From Bradyrhizobium embrapense (GTDB lineage Bacteria; Pseudomonadota; Alphaproteobacteria; Rhizobiales; Xanthobacteraceae): a DNA stretch of 64,000 nucleotides. Under the pieces are notes generated by a model. The model was not told the origin of the DNA. It searched no databases and saw only the letters and a list, made by a program, of their open reading frames with translations. Shown one piece after another: positions 1-10,095 of this stretch. The stretch spans positions 372,411 to 436,410 of the forward strand of contig NZ_LFIP02000002.1 of assembly GCF_001189235.2 (NCBI RefSeq), given 5' to 3'. The first letter of the stretch is position 1; each line of letters opens with the position of its first letter. The translations under genes were made by a program, and so were the position numbers.

Positions 1-1038
<1,038 letters not shown>

Positions 1039-1071
1039 CTCTCTGTCGTCAATCCGGGGCTCGCGCAGCGA

Positions 1072-1124
1072 GAGCCCGGAATCCATTCATCCACGGAGCG
1101 GGAGGCTCGATGGATTCCGGGCTC
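1072..1124. repeat. Intergenic palindromic repeat with 15-bp arms
   Basis: Arms GAGCCCGGAATCCAT (1072-1086) and ATGGATTCCGGGCTC (1110-1124) are perfect inverted copies around a 23-nt loop. It lies between convergent genes (ABC ATPase and NlpC/P60), so it may also act as a bidirectional terminator. It resembles the abundant small palindromes of Bradyrhizobium intergenic regions (family knowledge). Confidence 0.7.
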
Positions 1125-1154
1125 GACGCTCCGCGTCGCTCCGGAATGACGCGG

Positions 1155-1997
1155 TCAAAGCCGCTTGATTGCGGCGACCTCGTTGCCGGCGGCCTTGATC
1201 CGCGCGATCGCAGCCTGCGTGTTCTCCACTACCGTCGCCATGTGATGCGCATTGGCGTGCACGATCGTCGCCGCATCACGCACGATGGCGACATGGCCCT
1301 TCCAGAAGATCAAGTCGCCGCGCTGCAGATGCCTGGATTCCGCTGTCGTCAGTTCGCGGCCGAGCCCGTCCTGCTGCATGTCGCTGTCGCGCGGGCAGCC
1401 GGTGCCGGCGGCGGTCAGCGCGATCTGCACCAGGCCGGAGCAGTCGATGCCGAGGCTCGACTTGCCGCCCCAGAGATAGGGCGTGCCGACGAACCGCTCG
1501 GCGATCGCGACGAAATCCGGCGCCATTGCGTCGAGCGGCGCGAGATGCTGGCGCGGCAGATGCCAGCCCTCGCGGGTCACCGCGAAGGCGCCGTCCTCGC
1601 GGGCGATTGCCAGCCTGGTCCCCATCGCCAGCGCCTCGACCGGCGGCAGCTTGATCGACGGTCCCGGAAACGCCAGCGCGCGCAGCGCCGTCACCTTGTG
1701 CGTCGGGGCAGCGCCAGGCGCCGTCAGCGCCGCCTCGGCAATCCAGCCGACATAGCCGTCATCGGCGAGCTGGCCCCAGGCCCAGCCTTCGCCGTTGCGG
1801 TCGTACACGGTGACGCGTTCACCCCTGAGGGCCTGCGTCATCTGTTCGGCATCGGCCGCCGGCGCCCGCCGTAGCGGCGCGATCGCGTCGCCGACCTCGC
1901 GCGCCTCGCCGTCGACGAAGCGCGCAGCCTTGACCTTGCCCTCGAGATATTTCGCGGCGAGGTCGGCGCGGGCCGGCGTCAGTCTGGCATCATGCAT
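1155..1997 (-). CDS. NlpC/P60 family cysteine peptidase with N-terminal SH3-like region
   Basis: 280-residue putative cell-wall hydrolase (peptidase C40), expected to cleave peptidoglycan stem peptides such as D-Glu-meso-DAP bonds. Residues ~50-145 look like bacterial SH3 domains (GWAWGQL, YVGWI). The catalytic domain occupies ~155-280, with Cys186 in GIDCSGLV, His235 in GHVAIV and a polar third residue near His247 (VHANA). No signal peptide or membrane segment is visible, so the route to the periplasm is unclear; homologues also lack one. The start at 1997 overlaps the end of the upstream aminopeptidase gene by 8 bp, which implies co-transcription and coupled translation. The pairing suggests recycling of wall-derived peptides (inference). 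Confidence 0.88.
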   Translation of the reverse strand: MHDARLTPARADLAAKYLEGKVKAARFVDGEAREVGDAIAPLRRAPAADAEQMTQALRGERVTVYDRNGEGWAWGQLADDGYVGWIAEAALTAPGAAPTHKVTALRALAFPGPSIKLPPVEALAMGTRLAIAREDGAFAVTREGWHLPRQHLAPLDAMAPDFVAIAERFVGTPYLWGGKSSLGIDCSGLVQIALTAAGTGCPRDSDMQQDGLGRELTTAESRHLQRGDLIFWKGHVAIVRDAATIVHANAHHMATVVENTQAAIARIKAAGNEVAAIKRL

Positions 1998-3369
1998 AGC
2001 GCTGGCTCAGCAGTTTGTAGATCGCGCGTGCGGCCTGGCATTCGCCGCCTTCGGGACGGCCGGGCTTTGCCGACGGCGTCCAGCCATAGATATCGACATG
2101 CAGCCAGCTCCGCGCGTGCTCGACGAAGCGCTGCAGGAACAGCGCGCAGGTGATCGAGCCGGCGAAACCGCCTGACGGTGCGTTGGTGATGTCGGCGGTC
2201 TTGGAATCGAGCCAGGCATCGTAGGCCGGCCACAGCGGCATCCGCCACAACGGATCGTTCTCGCTTTTCGCGCAAGCTGCGACGTCGCCGGCGAGCGTCT
2301 CGTCATTGGTATAAAACGGCGGCAGATCCGGGCCCAGCGCCACGCGCGCCGCGCCGGTCAGCGTGCCCAGATCGACCAGCAGGTCGGGCGTCTCCTCGTC
2401 GGCCAGCGCCAGCGCGTCGGCGAGCACCAGCCGCCCCTCGGCGTCGGTGTTGCCGATCTCGACGGTGATGCCCTTGCGCGACTTGAAGATGTCGAGCGGG
2501 CGGAACGCGTTGCCGGCAACCGCGTTCTCGACCGCCGGGATCAGCACGCGCAGCCGCACCTTGAGCTTCGCGTCCATCACCATCTGGGCCAGCGCCAGCA
2601 CGTTGGCTGCGCCGCCCATGTCCTTCTTCATCAGCAGCATGCCGCTCGACGGCTTAAGGTCGAGCCCGTCGGTGTCGAAGCAGACGCCTTTGCCGACCAG
2701 CGTCACCTTCGGATGGGCCGGATCGCCCCAGCTCAGATCGATCAGCCGCGGTGCGCGGGTCGAGGCCATGCCGACGGCGTGGATCAGCGGGAAATTCTGC
2801 GCGAGCTCGTCGCCATCGATGCAATTGAAGGCGGCGCCGAACCGCGCTGCGAGGTCGCGCGCCACCTCGGCGAGCTCGGCCGGGCCCATGTCGTTGGACG
2901 GCGTGTTGATGAGGTCGCGCGCCAGCGCCGCGGCGTCCGCCATCCGCGCGATCTCGGCCGTGTCGACGCCATCGGGTGGCACGAGGCGGACCTCGGGGCT
3001 CTTGTTCTTGCGATAGCGGCCGAAGCGGTAGCAGCCGAGCGCGAAGGCGAGCGCGGCAAGCCGCGTGTCATGCGGCGCATTGCCAAAGCGGTAGACGCCC
3101 GGCGGCAGCAGGCCAGGCAAGACGCCGGGCCGGAACGGATCGCGCGCCTTGTGGTCGGCGTCCTCGAGGCCGAACAGCACCTGCGCGATGCCGCCATCGG
3201 CTGCCGGCAAAGCGAGGGCCTTGCCGGGCTTGGCGGCAAAGTCACTGGCCTCGGCGAACTGGCGCGCCGGCGCCGGCAACTCGCTGCGGATCGCATCCCA
3301 TGTTGCCTTGCTGACGAAGGTGATCGGCGTGACGGCGGTCGTGGGTGCGGTCTCGAACACGGATGGCAT
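1990..3369 (-). CDS. Leucyl aminopeptidase family (M17) metallopeptidase
   Basis: 459-residue member of peptidase family M17, dinuclear-metal exopeptidases that release N-terminal residues from peptides in the cytosol. The hallmark NTDAEGRL signature is present, as are metal-binding stretches VGKGVCFDTDGLDLKPS and KKDMGGAA. In canonical PepA the first reads VGKGITFDSGG, so the DTDG variant marks a subgroup common in alphaproteobacteria. The ATG at 3369 (MPSVFETAP) is preferred over one at 3411 because the extra 14 residues look non-coding and hydrophilic. The gene overlaps the downstream NlpC/P60 gene by 8 bp. Confidence 0.88.
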   Translation of the reverse strand: MPSVFETAPTTAVTPITFVSKATWDAIRSELPAPARQFAEASDFAAKPGKALALPAADGGIAQVLFGLEDADHKARDPFRPGVLPGLLPPGVYRFGNAPHDTRLAALAFALGCYRFGRYRKNKSPEVRLVPPDGVDTAEIARMADAAALARDLINTPSNDMGPAELAEVARDLAARFGAAFNCIDGDELAQNFPLIHAVGMASTRAPRLIDLSWGDPAHPKVTLVGKGVCFDTDGLDLKPSSGMLLMKKDMGGAANVLALAQMVMDAKLKVRLRVLIPAVENAVAGNAFRPLDIFKSRKGITVEIGNTDAEGRLVLADALALADEETPDLLVDLGTLTGAARVALGPDLPPFYTNDETLAGDVAACAKSENDPLWRMPLWPAYDAWLDSKTADITNAPSGGFAGSITCALFLQRFVEHARSWLHVDIYGWTPSAKPGRPEGGECQAARAIYKLLSQRYA

Positions 3370-3577
3370 GCGGCTCTCGGCTGTTTTGGCGTCGTTGCTG
3401 GTGACTAACACGGCTTTCGCAGTCGATGGTAGCGCGCCCGCGGTTGACGCGGCCTGCGGCGACTGGAACCGGCGCGCCGGTTGCGACGGCCGCCAGTTAA
3501 CCAGACGTTAGGGTTAACAGTCTATTGCTGGCGCGCTCGGCTCGATCCATTTGCCCGATTTCGTGAGTCACAGTGCC

Positions 3578-4375
3578 ATGCGTCGACAGTCCATTTTGAC
3601 CCGGCATCTCGCTTCCGCAGCCCTCGTGGCGGTTCTCGCCGCCGGGCTTGGCGGTTGCCAGACCATGTCCGACGTCACCGGATCGATCGCGTCCCGGTCC
3701 GACCCGGCGTCCGACGATCCGCGCCGCAATCTCGAAGTCTATGGCGAGCGCTATCGCAAGAATCCCAAGGATGTCGACGCCGCGATCGCTTACGGCCAGG
3801 CGTTGCGCATGACCGGACAGCGTTCGCAGGCCTGCGCCGTGCTGGAGCAGGCCACGCTCGCCACTCCCGGCAACAAGCCGCTGCTCGCCGCCTATGGCCG
3901 CGCGCTCGCCGACAATGGCAATTCGCAGGCCGCATTCGACGTGCTCAGCCGAGCGCACAGTCCGGACAATCCAGACTGGCGGATCCTGTCGGTACAAGGC
4001 ACCACGCTCGACAAGCTGAATCGGCACGAGGAAGCGCGGCGCTATTACGCCAGCGCCCTTCGACTGGCCCCGGACGAGCCGTCGGTGCTGTCCAATCTCG
4101 GCCTGTCCTACATGCTGACCAAGGAATTGCCGAAGGCGGAAGAGACGCTGCGCCAGGCCTATGCCAGCGCCCGCGCCGACACCCGCATCCGGCAGAACCT
4201 TGCGCTCGTCGTCGGCCTGCAGGGCCGCTTCGCGGAGGCCGAGACCATCGTCAAGGCCGACCTGCCGGCGGACGAGGCGGCGGCCAATGTCGCCTATCTC
4301 CGCGACATGCTGAACCGCAAGGACGGTCCGCGGATTTCCTCGCGCGCCGCACCGGTTGTCGCCAAGGACGATTAA
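3578..4375 (+). CDS. tadD: TadD-like tetratricopeptide lipoprotein of the Tad pilus system
   Basis: 265 residues. The N-terminus is a lipoprotein signal: basic MRRQ, a hydrophobic stretch, then GLGGCQTM with Cys as the probable lipidation site. About five TPR units follow over ~60-250 (for example DAAIAYGQALRMTGQ and SVLSNLGLSYML). TadD-type TPR lipoproteins help assemble the outer-membrane secretin of Flp/Tad pili (family knowledge). An in-frame TTG at 3551 is also open, but ATG 3578 places the signal peptide correctly. The gene faces the tad operon, converging on tadC, and presumably has its own promoter. Assignment to the same machine rests on similarity and position. Confidence 0.82.
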   Translation: MRRQSILTRHLASAALVAVLAAGLGGCQTMSDVTGSIASRSDPASDDPRRNLEVYGERYRKNPKDVDAAIAYGQALRMTGQRSQACAVLEQATLATPGNKPLLAAYGRALADNGNSQAAFDVLSRAHSPDNPDWRILSVQGTTLDKLNRHEEARRYYASALRLAPDEPSVLSNLGLSYMLTKELPKAEETLRQAYASARADTRIRQNLALVVGLQGRFAEAETIVKADLPADEAAANVAYLRDMLNRKDGPRISSRAAPVVAKDD

Positions 4376-4418
4376 GCCAACACGGCAACTTACCAACGTC
4401 CCTTGAAAAGGGGAGGTC

Positions 4419-4600
4419 GCTTTGCTCGTGGAGCAAAGCGGGCGATCATCTCTCTCCGCGAGCAGCCCTGCAGAGGGAAGGGGAAGAACCGTAGCCCGGC
4501 GCAGCGCAATCCGGGGCGCCGTAACCGCGGATCGTCCTGTCCCAGATTTCGCTGCGCTTCATCCGGGCTGCGGACTTTCAGGGGGAAGGAGAAGGCAGCC
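4419..4600. repeat. Hairpin and degenerate intergenic repeat between tadD and tadC
   Basis: This 233-bp gap between convergent genes has no credible gene. A perfect 9-bp stem (GCTTTGCTC, 4419-4427; GAGCAAAGC, 4431-4439) with a 3-nt loop could terminate transcription. Bases ~4494-4580 contain CCCGGCGCAGCGCAATCCGG and, inverted, CTGCGCTTCATCCGGGC, which look like copies of the widespread Rhizobiales repeat. No function beyond that is visible. Confidence 0.5.
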
Positions 4601-4608
4601 GGCGCAGC

Positions 4609-5583
4609 TCAATGCATCGTGGCGATCTTGATGTAGGACGGTCCGAGGATCACGATGAACAGGCAGGGCAGGAAGAACAGGATCATCGGCACGGTCAGCT
4701 TGGGCGGCAGCGCCGCCGCCTTTTTCTCGGCTTCGTTCATGCGCATGTCGCGATTCTCCTGCGCCATCACGCGCAGGCTCTGGCCGAGCGGCGTGCCGTA
4801 GCGTTCGGATTGCTGCAAGGCCATGCACACCGATTTCACGCCTTCGAGTCCGGTGCGGCGCGCCAGGTTCTCGTAGGCGGACTTGCGGTCCTGCAAATAG
4901 GACAGCTCCGCGGTCGTCAGCGCGAACTCCTCCGACAGCGCGATCGACTGTCCGGCGATCTCGTTGGCAACCTTTCGGAACGCAACCTCCACCGACATGC
5001 CCGACTCGATACAGATCAGCAGCAGGTCGAGCGAATCGGGGAAGGCGCGCTTGATCTGGAGCTGGCGCTTGGAGATCGCGTTCTTCAGGAACAGCATCGG
5101 CGCCTGGAGGCCGGCATAGGCCGCGCCGACGCAAATGCCGATCTTGAGCGTGAGCGACCAGGCCGCGCCCGCGATGAAGAACGTATAGACGATGGCGCCG
5201 AGCAGCAGCACGATCGGGGTCACCGCGCGGGCGAACAGGAAGGTGACGTAGGGGGCGTGGCCGCGATAGCCCGCCATCACGAGCTTCTCGAGCGCCGCTT
5301 CCTGCGCGAGCCATTTCGTGAGGTTGAGATCGTCCACCACCCGGGAGACGACCTGCTTCGGGGTCTGCCGCAGCGCGACCTTCTCCGTCTTGGCGAGACG
5401 ATCGCGCTCACGCTGCCGCAGACGCTCGCGCTCGCTGGCGACGGCCTTCATGCGCTTGTTGAGATCGCCGCCGGCGAGCAACGGCATCACCAGCGTGTAG
5501 ACCGTCGCGCTTGCCGCGATGAAGGCAAGCAGCATGGTCATGAACCTGACGTCGTGGAGCTTGGCGACCAGAATATCAATCAT
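4609..5583 (-). CDS. tadC: Tad pilus inner-membrane platform protein TadC (T2SS F family)
   Basis: 324-residue integral membrane protein with the GspF/T2SSF domain over ~180-310. Hydrophobic segments lie at ~14-34, ~115-165 and the C-terminus (MILFFLPCLFIVILGPS). Conserved F-domain features include the IESGMSVEVAFRKVA stretch and RYGTPLGQSLRVMAQE. TadC pairs with TadB as the platform on which the CpaF ATPase acts to polymerise Flp pilin. It is the last gene of the leftward operon, 9 bp after tadB. Confidence 0.9.
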   Translation of the reverse strand: MIDILVAKLHDVRFMTMLLAFIAASATVYTLVMPLLAGGDLNKRMKAVASERERLRQRERDRLAKTEKVALRQTPKQVVSRVVDDLNLTKWLAQEAALEKLVMAGYRGHAPYVTFLFARAVTPIVLLLGAIVYTFFIAGAAWSLTLKIGICVGAAYAGLQAPMLFLKNAISKRQLQIKRAFPDSLDLLLICIESGMSVEVAFRKVANEIAGQSIALSEEFALTTAELSYLQDRKSAYENLARRTGLEGVKSVCMALQQSERYGTPLGQSLRVMAQENRDMRMNEAEKKAAALPPKLTVPMILFFLPCLFIVILGPSYIKIATMH

Positions 5584-5592
5584 GCTGCACCG

Positions 5593-6570
5593 TCAGAAAT
5601 CGAAGTTGATCATCTTCTTCATCACCAGCACGCCGCAGGTCATCCAGAGGGCGCAGCCGACCAGCATGAGCTGGCCCATCGAGTTGGTCCACAGCAGGGC
5701 GATGTAGTCCGGCGTCGTGAGGAACACGAGGATCATCACGATCGGCGGCAGCGAGCCGATGATGGCGGCGGAAGCCTTCGCTTCCATCGACATCGCCTGG
5801 ATCTTCTCGGCCATCTTCTTGCGGTCGCGCAGCACCCGCGACAGGTTGCCGAGAGCTTCCGACAGATTGCCGCCGGACTTCTGCTGGATCGCGATCACAA
5901 TACCGAAGAAGTTCGCCTCCGGCAGCGGCATGCGTTCGTACAGCCGGGCGCAGGCCTCGCCGAGCGGCATGCCGATTGCCTGGGTCTCGATGATCGCAAG
6001 AAACTCGCTCCGCAGCGGCTCAGGCGCATCGTTGACGACGGCCTTGAGCGACTCGAACAGCGGCAGGCCGGCCTTGATGCCGCGGACGATGACGTCGACG
6101 GCGTCGGGCAGCGCCTTCAGAAAGGCCTTTTCCCGCCGCTTCTTCAGGAAGCCGAGCAGCCAGCGCGGCAGGCCGAGGCCCATGGCAAAGCCGATGCCCG
6201 CGGCGCCCAGCAGTCCTCCGCCGGCCATGAAGGCCGCGCCGAACCCGAACAAGCCGAGGGCGCCGGAGATCATCCAGAATTTCTGCTCGGACCACTCCAG
6301 TCCGGCCTGCGAGATGCGCATGCCGAGCGGGATTTTCTTGTCCTTCTGCCGACGCGCCTCGAGCTCCTTCAGCGATCCTTCGACCTGCTCGCGGCGGGAG
6401 CGCTGGGTGCGTTCGGTGGTTCGCGTGGTCGACGGTTCGCTGCGCGCCACCGATGCGCGGCGCGACTCGGCCTTCTTTTCCCCCGAAAGGTAAGGATAGA
6501 GGAAGACCCAGGCGATGCCGCCCACGGTGGTGGCGGCGAGGAAGGCGAGGGCAAGGGTTTGCGTCTGCAT
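5593..6570 (-). CDS. tadB: Tad pilus inner-membrane platform protein TadB (T2SS F family)
   Basis: 325 residues. An N-terminal membrane segment (residues 5-24) is followed by a highly charged cytoplasmic stretch (~25-90), two hydrophobic helices near 105-145, the T2SSF domain (~165-290, with KAGLPLFESLKAV and KSGGNLSEALGNLS) and terminal helices. TadB and TadC are paralogous and form the machine's inner-membrane core (family knowledge). It lies 11 bp downstream of cpaF, in an operon. Confidence 0.92.
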   Translation of the reverse strand: MQTQTLALAFLAATTVGGIAWVFLYPYLSGEKKAESRRASVARSEPSTTRTTERTQRSRREQVEGSLKELEARRQKDKKIPLGMRISQAGLEWSEQKFWMISGALGLFGFGAAFMAGGGLLGAAGIGFAMGLGLPRWLLGFLKKRREKAFLKALPDAVDVIVRGIKAGLPLFESLKAVVNDAPEPLRSEFLAIIETQAIGMPLGEACARLYERMPLPEANFFGIVIAIQQKSGGNLSEALGNLSRVLRDRKKMAEKIQAMSMEAKASAAIIGSLPPIVMILVFLTTPDYIALLWTNSMGQLMLVGCALWMTCGVLVMKKMINFDF

Positions 6571-6581
6571 CCTGCGTTCCT

Positions 6582-8045
6582 CTAGACCGGCGCCGGCGAG
6601 TCGGAGGCGTCCAGCGCCGCCGCAAGCCGCTTCTCTTCATTGTAATAGCGCGCGCGCTCCCAGAAGCGCGGCCGGCCGATGCCGGTCGAGCGGTGCTTGC
6701 CGATGATCTTGCCGTTGGCATCTTCCCCGATCACGTCGTAGAGGAAGATATCCTGGGTGATGATGGTGTCACCTTCCATGCCCATCACCTCGGTGATGTG
6801 GGTGATGCGGCGCGAACCGTCGCGCAGGCGGGCGGCCTGCACGATGATGTCGACCGAGGCGCAGATCATCTCGCGAATGGTGCGCGAGGGAAGCGAGAAG
6901 CCGCCCATGGTGATCATGGATTCGCAGCGCGACAGCGCTTCGCGGGGATTGTTGGCGTGCAGCGTGCCCATCGAGCCGTCGTGGCCGGTGTTCATCGCCT
7001 GCAACAGGTCGAACGCCTCGGGGCCGCGGACTTCGCCGACGATGATGCGCTCCGGACGCATACGCAGGCAGTTGCGGACCAGTTCGCGCATCGTGACCTG
7101 GCCCTCGCCCTCGATGTTCGGCGGCCGGGTTTCCAGCCGCACCACATGCGGCTGCTGCAGCTGAAGTTCGGCGGCGTCTTCGCAGGTGATGATGCGCTCG
7201 TCGTGCTCGATATAGTTGGTCAGGCAGTTCAGCAGCGTGGTTTTGCCCGAGCCGGTGCCGCCCGAGATGATCACGTTGCAGCGGACACGGCCGATGATCT
7301 GCAGGATGGTCGCCCCTTCCGGCGTGATCGCGCCGAACTTGACGAGCTGCTCCAGCGTCAGCTTGTCCTTCTTGAATTTGCGGATGGTGAGCGCGGGCCC
7401 GTCGATCGCCAGCGGCGGCACGATGGCGTTGACGCGCGAGCCGTCGGCGAGGCGGGCGTCGCAGATCGGCGAGGATTCGTCGACGCGCCGGCCGACCTGG
7501 CTGACGATGCGCTGGCAGATGTTGAGCAGCTGCTGGTTGTCGCGAAAGCGGATGCCGGTGCGCTGGATCTTGCCGGCGACTTCGATGAACACGGTGCCCG
7601 CGCCGTTGACCATGATGTCGGCGATGTCGTCGCGCGACAATAGCGGCTCCAGCGGTCCGTAGCCGAGCACGTCGTTGCAGATGTCGTCGAGCAACTCTTC
7701 CTGCTCGGCGATCGACATCACGATGTTCTTGATCGCGATGATCTCGTTGACAATGTCGCGGATTTCCTCGCGCGCCGACTCGCTGTCCAGCTTGGCGAGC
7801 TGGGCAAGGTCGATCGCCTCGATCAGGGCGCCGAAGATCGTCGCCTTGACCTGGTAGTAGTTGTCCGAGCGGCGGGCTTCGACGACGGGAGCAGGCGGCG
7901 GCTTGGCCGGCGCCAGCGGCGGCGACGAGATCGTCGGGGCGGCGGACTCGCGCGCCATCGGCGACGAGCCGGCAGGCTCCGGCGTCTGAAAGGCAGGCTT
8001 AGGTGCCCGCAGGTCCCCCTCGTTTCCGCTACGCTTACCAAACAC
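6582..8045 (-). CDS. cpaF: Tad pilus assembly/secretion ATPase CpaF (TadA)
   Basis: 487-residue secretion-superfamily ATPase that powers Flp pilus extension (and retraction in some species) from the cytoplasm. The first ~60 residues are a Pro/Ala-rich linker. The catalytic core has Walker [10 protein letters not shown] at 262-270, an Asp box around CEDAAELQL, Walker B-like RIIVGEVRG near 333-341 and the His box MGTLHANN near 359-366. All key residues are intact. It sits 24 bp downstream of cpaE and just before tadB, the usual cpaE-cpaF-tadB-tadC order. Confidence 0.95.
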   Translation of the reverse strand: MFGKRSGNEGDLRAPKPAFQTPEPAGSSPMARESAAPTISSPPLAPAKPPPAPVVEARRSDNYYQVKATIFGALIEAIDLAQLAKLDSESAREEIRDIVNEIIAIKNIVMSIAEQEELLDDICNDVLGYGPLEPLLSRDDIADIMVNGAGTVFIEVAGKIQRTGIRFRDNQQLLNICQRIVSQVGRRVDESSPICDARLADGSRVNAIVPPLAIDGPALTIRKFKKDKLTLEQLVKFGAITPEGATILQIIGRVRCNVIISGGTGSGKTTLLNCLTNYIEHDERIITCEDAAELQLQQPHVVRLETRPPNIEGEGQVTMRELVRNCLRMRPERIIVGEVRGPEAFDLLQAMNTGHDGSMGTLHANNPREALSRCESMITMGGFSLPSRTIREMICASVDIIVQAARLRDGSRRITHITEVMGMEGDTIITQDIFLYDVIGEDANGKIIGKHRSTGIGRPRFWERARYYNEEKRLAAALDASDSPAPV

Positions 8046-8069
8046 GACGTCTTGACTCCACGCGGACCA

Positions 8070-9338
8070 CTATTTGGACCGCAGCTTTTCGAGCAGGGGC
8101 GACAGGAAAGACCCCCTCGGCTTCTTGGTCTCGCCGCGGCCTGTCAGCCGCTGCGCCATCTGTAGAAACATCTCGACTGCGCGGTGATTGGCGGAGATTT
8201 CGGCGATCATCTGGCCGTTGTTGGCAGCCGAACCGAAGATCTGCGGATCGAACGGAATGGCGGCGATCGGCTGGCTTTCGATCGCCTTGGCGAATTCGCC
8301 CGCAGCGATCTCCGGACGCTTCGGCACGCCGACCTGGTTCAGGCAGTACAGCGGCGCGCGGTCGTTCGGCCGCGACGCCTTCAAGAGGTCGAACATGTTC
8401 TTGGCGTTGCGCAGATTGGCGAGGTCGGGCGCCGCCACGATCAGGATGTCGTCGGCCGCGATCAGCGCGCGCTTGGTCCAGCCGGACCACTGGTGCGGTA
8501 CGTCGAGCACGATGCACGGCATCGTGGTGCGCAACGTGTCGAAGATCGCATCGAACGCTTCGGCGCCGAAATCGTAGACCTTGTCGAGCGTCGCCGGTGC
8601 CGCCAGCAGGCTCAGATGGTCGGTGCATTTCGACAGCAGGCGGTCGACGAAGGCGGTATCGACGCGGTCCGGCGAGAACACCGCATCCGCAATGCCTTGC
8701 GCCGGATCCTGGTTGTAGTTGAGGCCGGCCGTGCCGAATGCAAGATCGAGATCGGCGACCACGGAATCGAGCGCCAGATCGCGGGCGATCGCCCAGGCAA
8801 CATTGTGGGCGATCGTCGAGGCGCCGACGCCGCCCTTCGCGCCGACGACGGCGACGACGCGGCCGACCGCCTTGGCTTCCGGCGCCGAGAACAGGTTGCA
8901 GACCGCGCGCACCACGTCGATCGCATGTGCCGGCGCGATCACGTAGTCGCTGACGCCGCGCCGCACCAGCTCGCGATACAGCGTGACGTCGTTGACCCGG
9001 CCGATCACGACCACCCGGGTGCCGGCGTCGCATACCGTGGCGAGCTGGTCGAGCCCGCCCAGAATGTCGCTGCGGCCCTCGGTCTCGAGGATGATGACGT
9101 TGGGCGTCGGCGCCGAGCGGTAGGCCTCGATGGCAGCCGCCATGCCGCCCATCTGGATCTTGAGGTGGGCCTTGGCCAACCGGCGATCCTCGCCCGCCGA
9201 CTGTACGGCGGCAGCGGTCTCGACCGTCTCGCAGAACGCCTGGACCGAGACCCGTGGCGCCGGAGCAATATGGTCGTCCACGGCCTGCGGCGGGACGTCC
9301 GTCTGCTCTTCGGAGTTTTGCTGCGCGTAGGTGATCAT
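8070..9338 (-). CDS. cpaE: Tad pilus localisation ATPase CpaE (TadZ)
   Basis: 422 residues. An atypical receiver-like domain (~50-155) precedes a MinD/ParA-like ATPase domain beginning with the deviant Walker A KGGVGAST near 168-175. CpaE/TadZ proteins target the Tad machine to a cell pole or defined site (family knowledge). The ATG at 9338 overlaps the stop of cpaD by 4 bp (ATGA), typical translational coupling. The MinD-type sequence is well kept, so ATP binding is likely. Confidence 0.92.
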   Translation of the reverse strand: MITYAQQNSEEQTDVPPQAVDDHIAPAPRVSVQAFCETVETAAAVQSAGEDRRLAKAHLKIQMGGMAAAIEAYRSAPTPNVIILETEGRSDILGGLDQLATVCDAGTRVVVIGRVNDVTLYRELVRRGVSDYVIAPAHAIDVVRAVCNLFSAPEAKAVGRVVAVVGAKGGVGASTIAHNVAWAIARDLALDSVVADLDLAFGTAGLNYNQDPAQGIADAVFSPDRVDTAFVDRLLSKCTDHLSLLAAPATLDKVYDFGAEAFDAIFDTLRTTMPCIVLDVPHQWSGWTKRALIAADDILIVAAPDLANLRNAKNMFDLLKASRPNDRAPLYCLNQVGVPKRPEIAAGEFAKAIESQPIAAIPFDPQIFGSAANNGQMIAEISANHRAVEMFLQMAQRLTGRGETKKPRGSFLSPLLEKLRSK

Positions 9339-10087
9339 TTTCCTGTGTCGCTTAGCTTGGCCCTGTCGGACTCGGGATACGTCGTGGCGGTTGTGCTGCC
9401 CTTGCGATACTTGTCGAAGGCGATGTTGCGGCGCGACGTGTAGGCAGGGGTCTCCGCGCGCGGCTGCACGAGGTCAGTCGGGTCTTCGACCATGGCTGCG
9501 AGGTTGCGCTGATTGGCGCAGCCGAAATTGTAGTATTGCTTGTTCTGGATGTAGGATCCGTTGTGCATCGACGGGCCGAGATCCTCCGGCCAGAGGCCGC
9601 ACGGCCCGGCCTCCGCTTTCATCTTTGGATAGTTCACGCGGATCGCAGGCATCAGGCGCGGATTCTCGGGGTGGTATTTGCGCACGAGGATCCCGCGCGG
9701 CGGCACGCCGGCGGCGGCGAAGGTCGCCTGGATCTCGCGCAGCGATTCCTGCGCGGGCCGGGCATTCGGCGTGTCGGCGGGAACGTCGATGGTAACGGCG
9801 CCGGTGCCCTCGCGCATCCAGTCCTGCGCCATTCCCATCACCTCGGCGCGCTGCTCCGCGGTCAGGCCGCCGCGGCTGCGGCCGACGAAGACCACGATCG
9901 AGCGATCGGCCTCGGTCACCGCGATCGGGTGACGCAGGCGATAGTCGGCCGGCGAGTCCACCATCGCGAAACTGTTGTCGGCGGCGTGCTGGCAGGCGCC
10001 GAGCGCCATGGCAAGAACGACGAGCACGCCGGCGACACCGGCGGTGCGCTTGTAATCGGCGGATGGTCTGGGTGTGGTCTGTGTCAT
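9335..10087 (-). CDS. cpaD: Pilus assembly lipoprotein CpaD
   Basis: 250 residues. After a short basic start, a hydrophobic segment ends in ALGACQH, a lipobox with Cys near residue 32. The rest is periplasmic and shows CpaD-family features, including a C-terminal conserved block around NFGCANQRNLAAMVEDPTDL. CpaD proteins are outer-membrane lipoproteins associated with the CpaC secretin. The gene lies 8 bp after cpaC and overlaps cpaE by 4 bp. Confidence 0.9.
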   Translation of the reverse strand: MTQTTPRPSADYKRTAGVAGVLVVLAMALGACQHAADNSFAMVDSPADYRLRHPIAVTEADRSIVVFVGRSRGGLTAEQRAEVMGMAQDWMREGTGAVTIDVPADTPNARPAQESLREIQATFAAAGVPPRGILVRKYHPENPRLMPAIRVNYPKMKAEAGPCGLWPEDLGPSMHNGSYIQNKQYYNFGCANQRNLAAMVEDPTDLVQPRAETPAYTSRRNIAFDKYRKGSTTATTYPESDRAKLSDTGK

Positions 10088-10095
10088 CGTCCGCC

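Noticed and set aside
4612..6585. 657-residue open frame antisense to tadB/tadC
   Set aside because: Shadow; spans two real genes and their junction.
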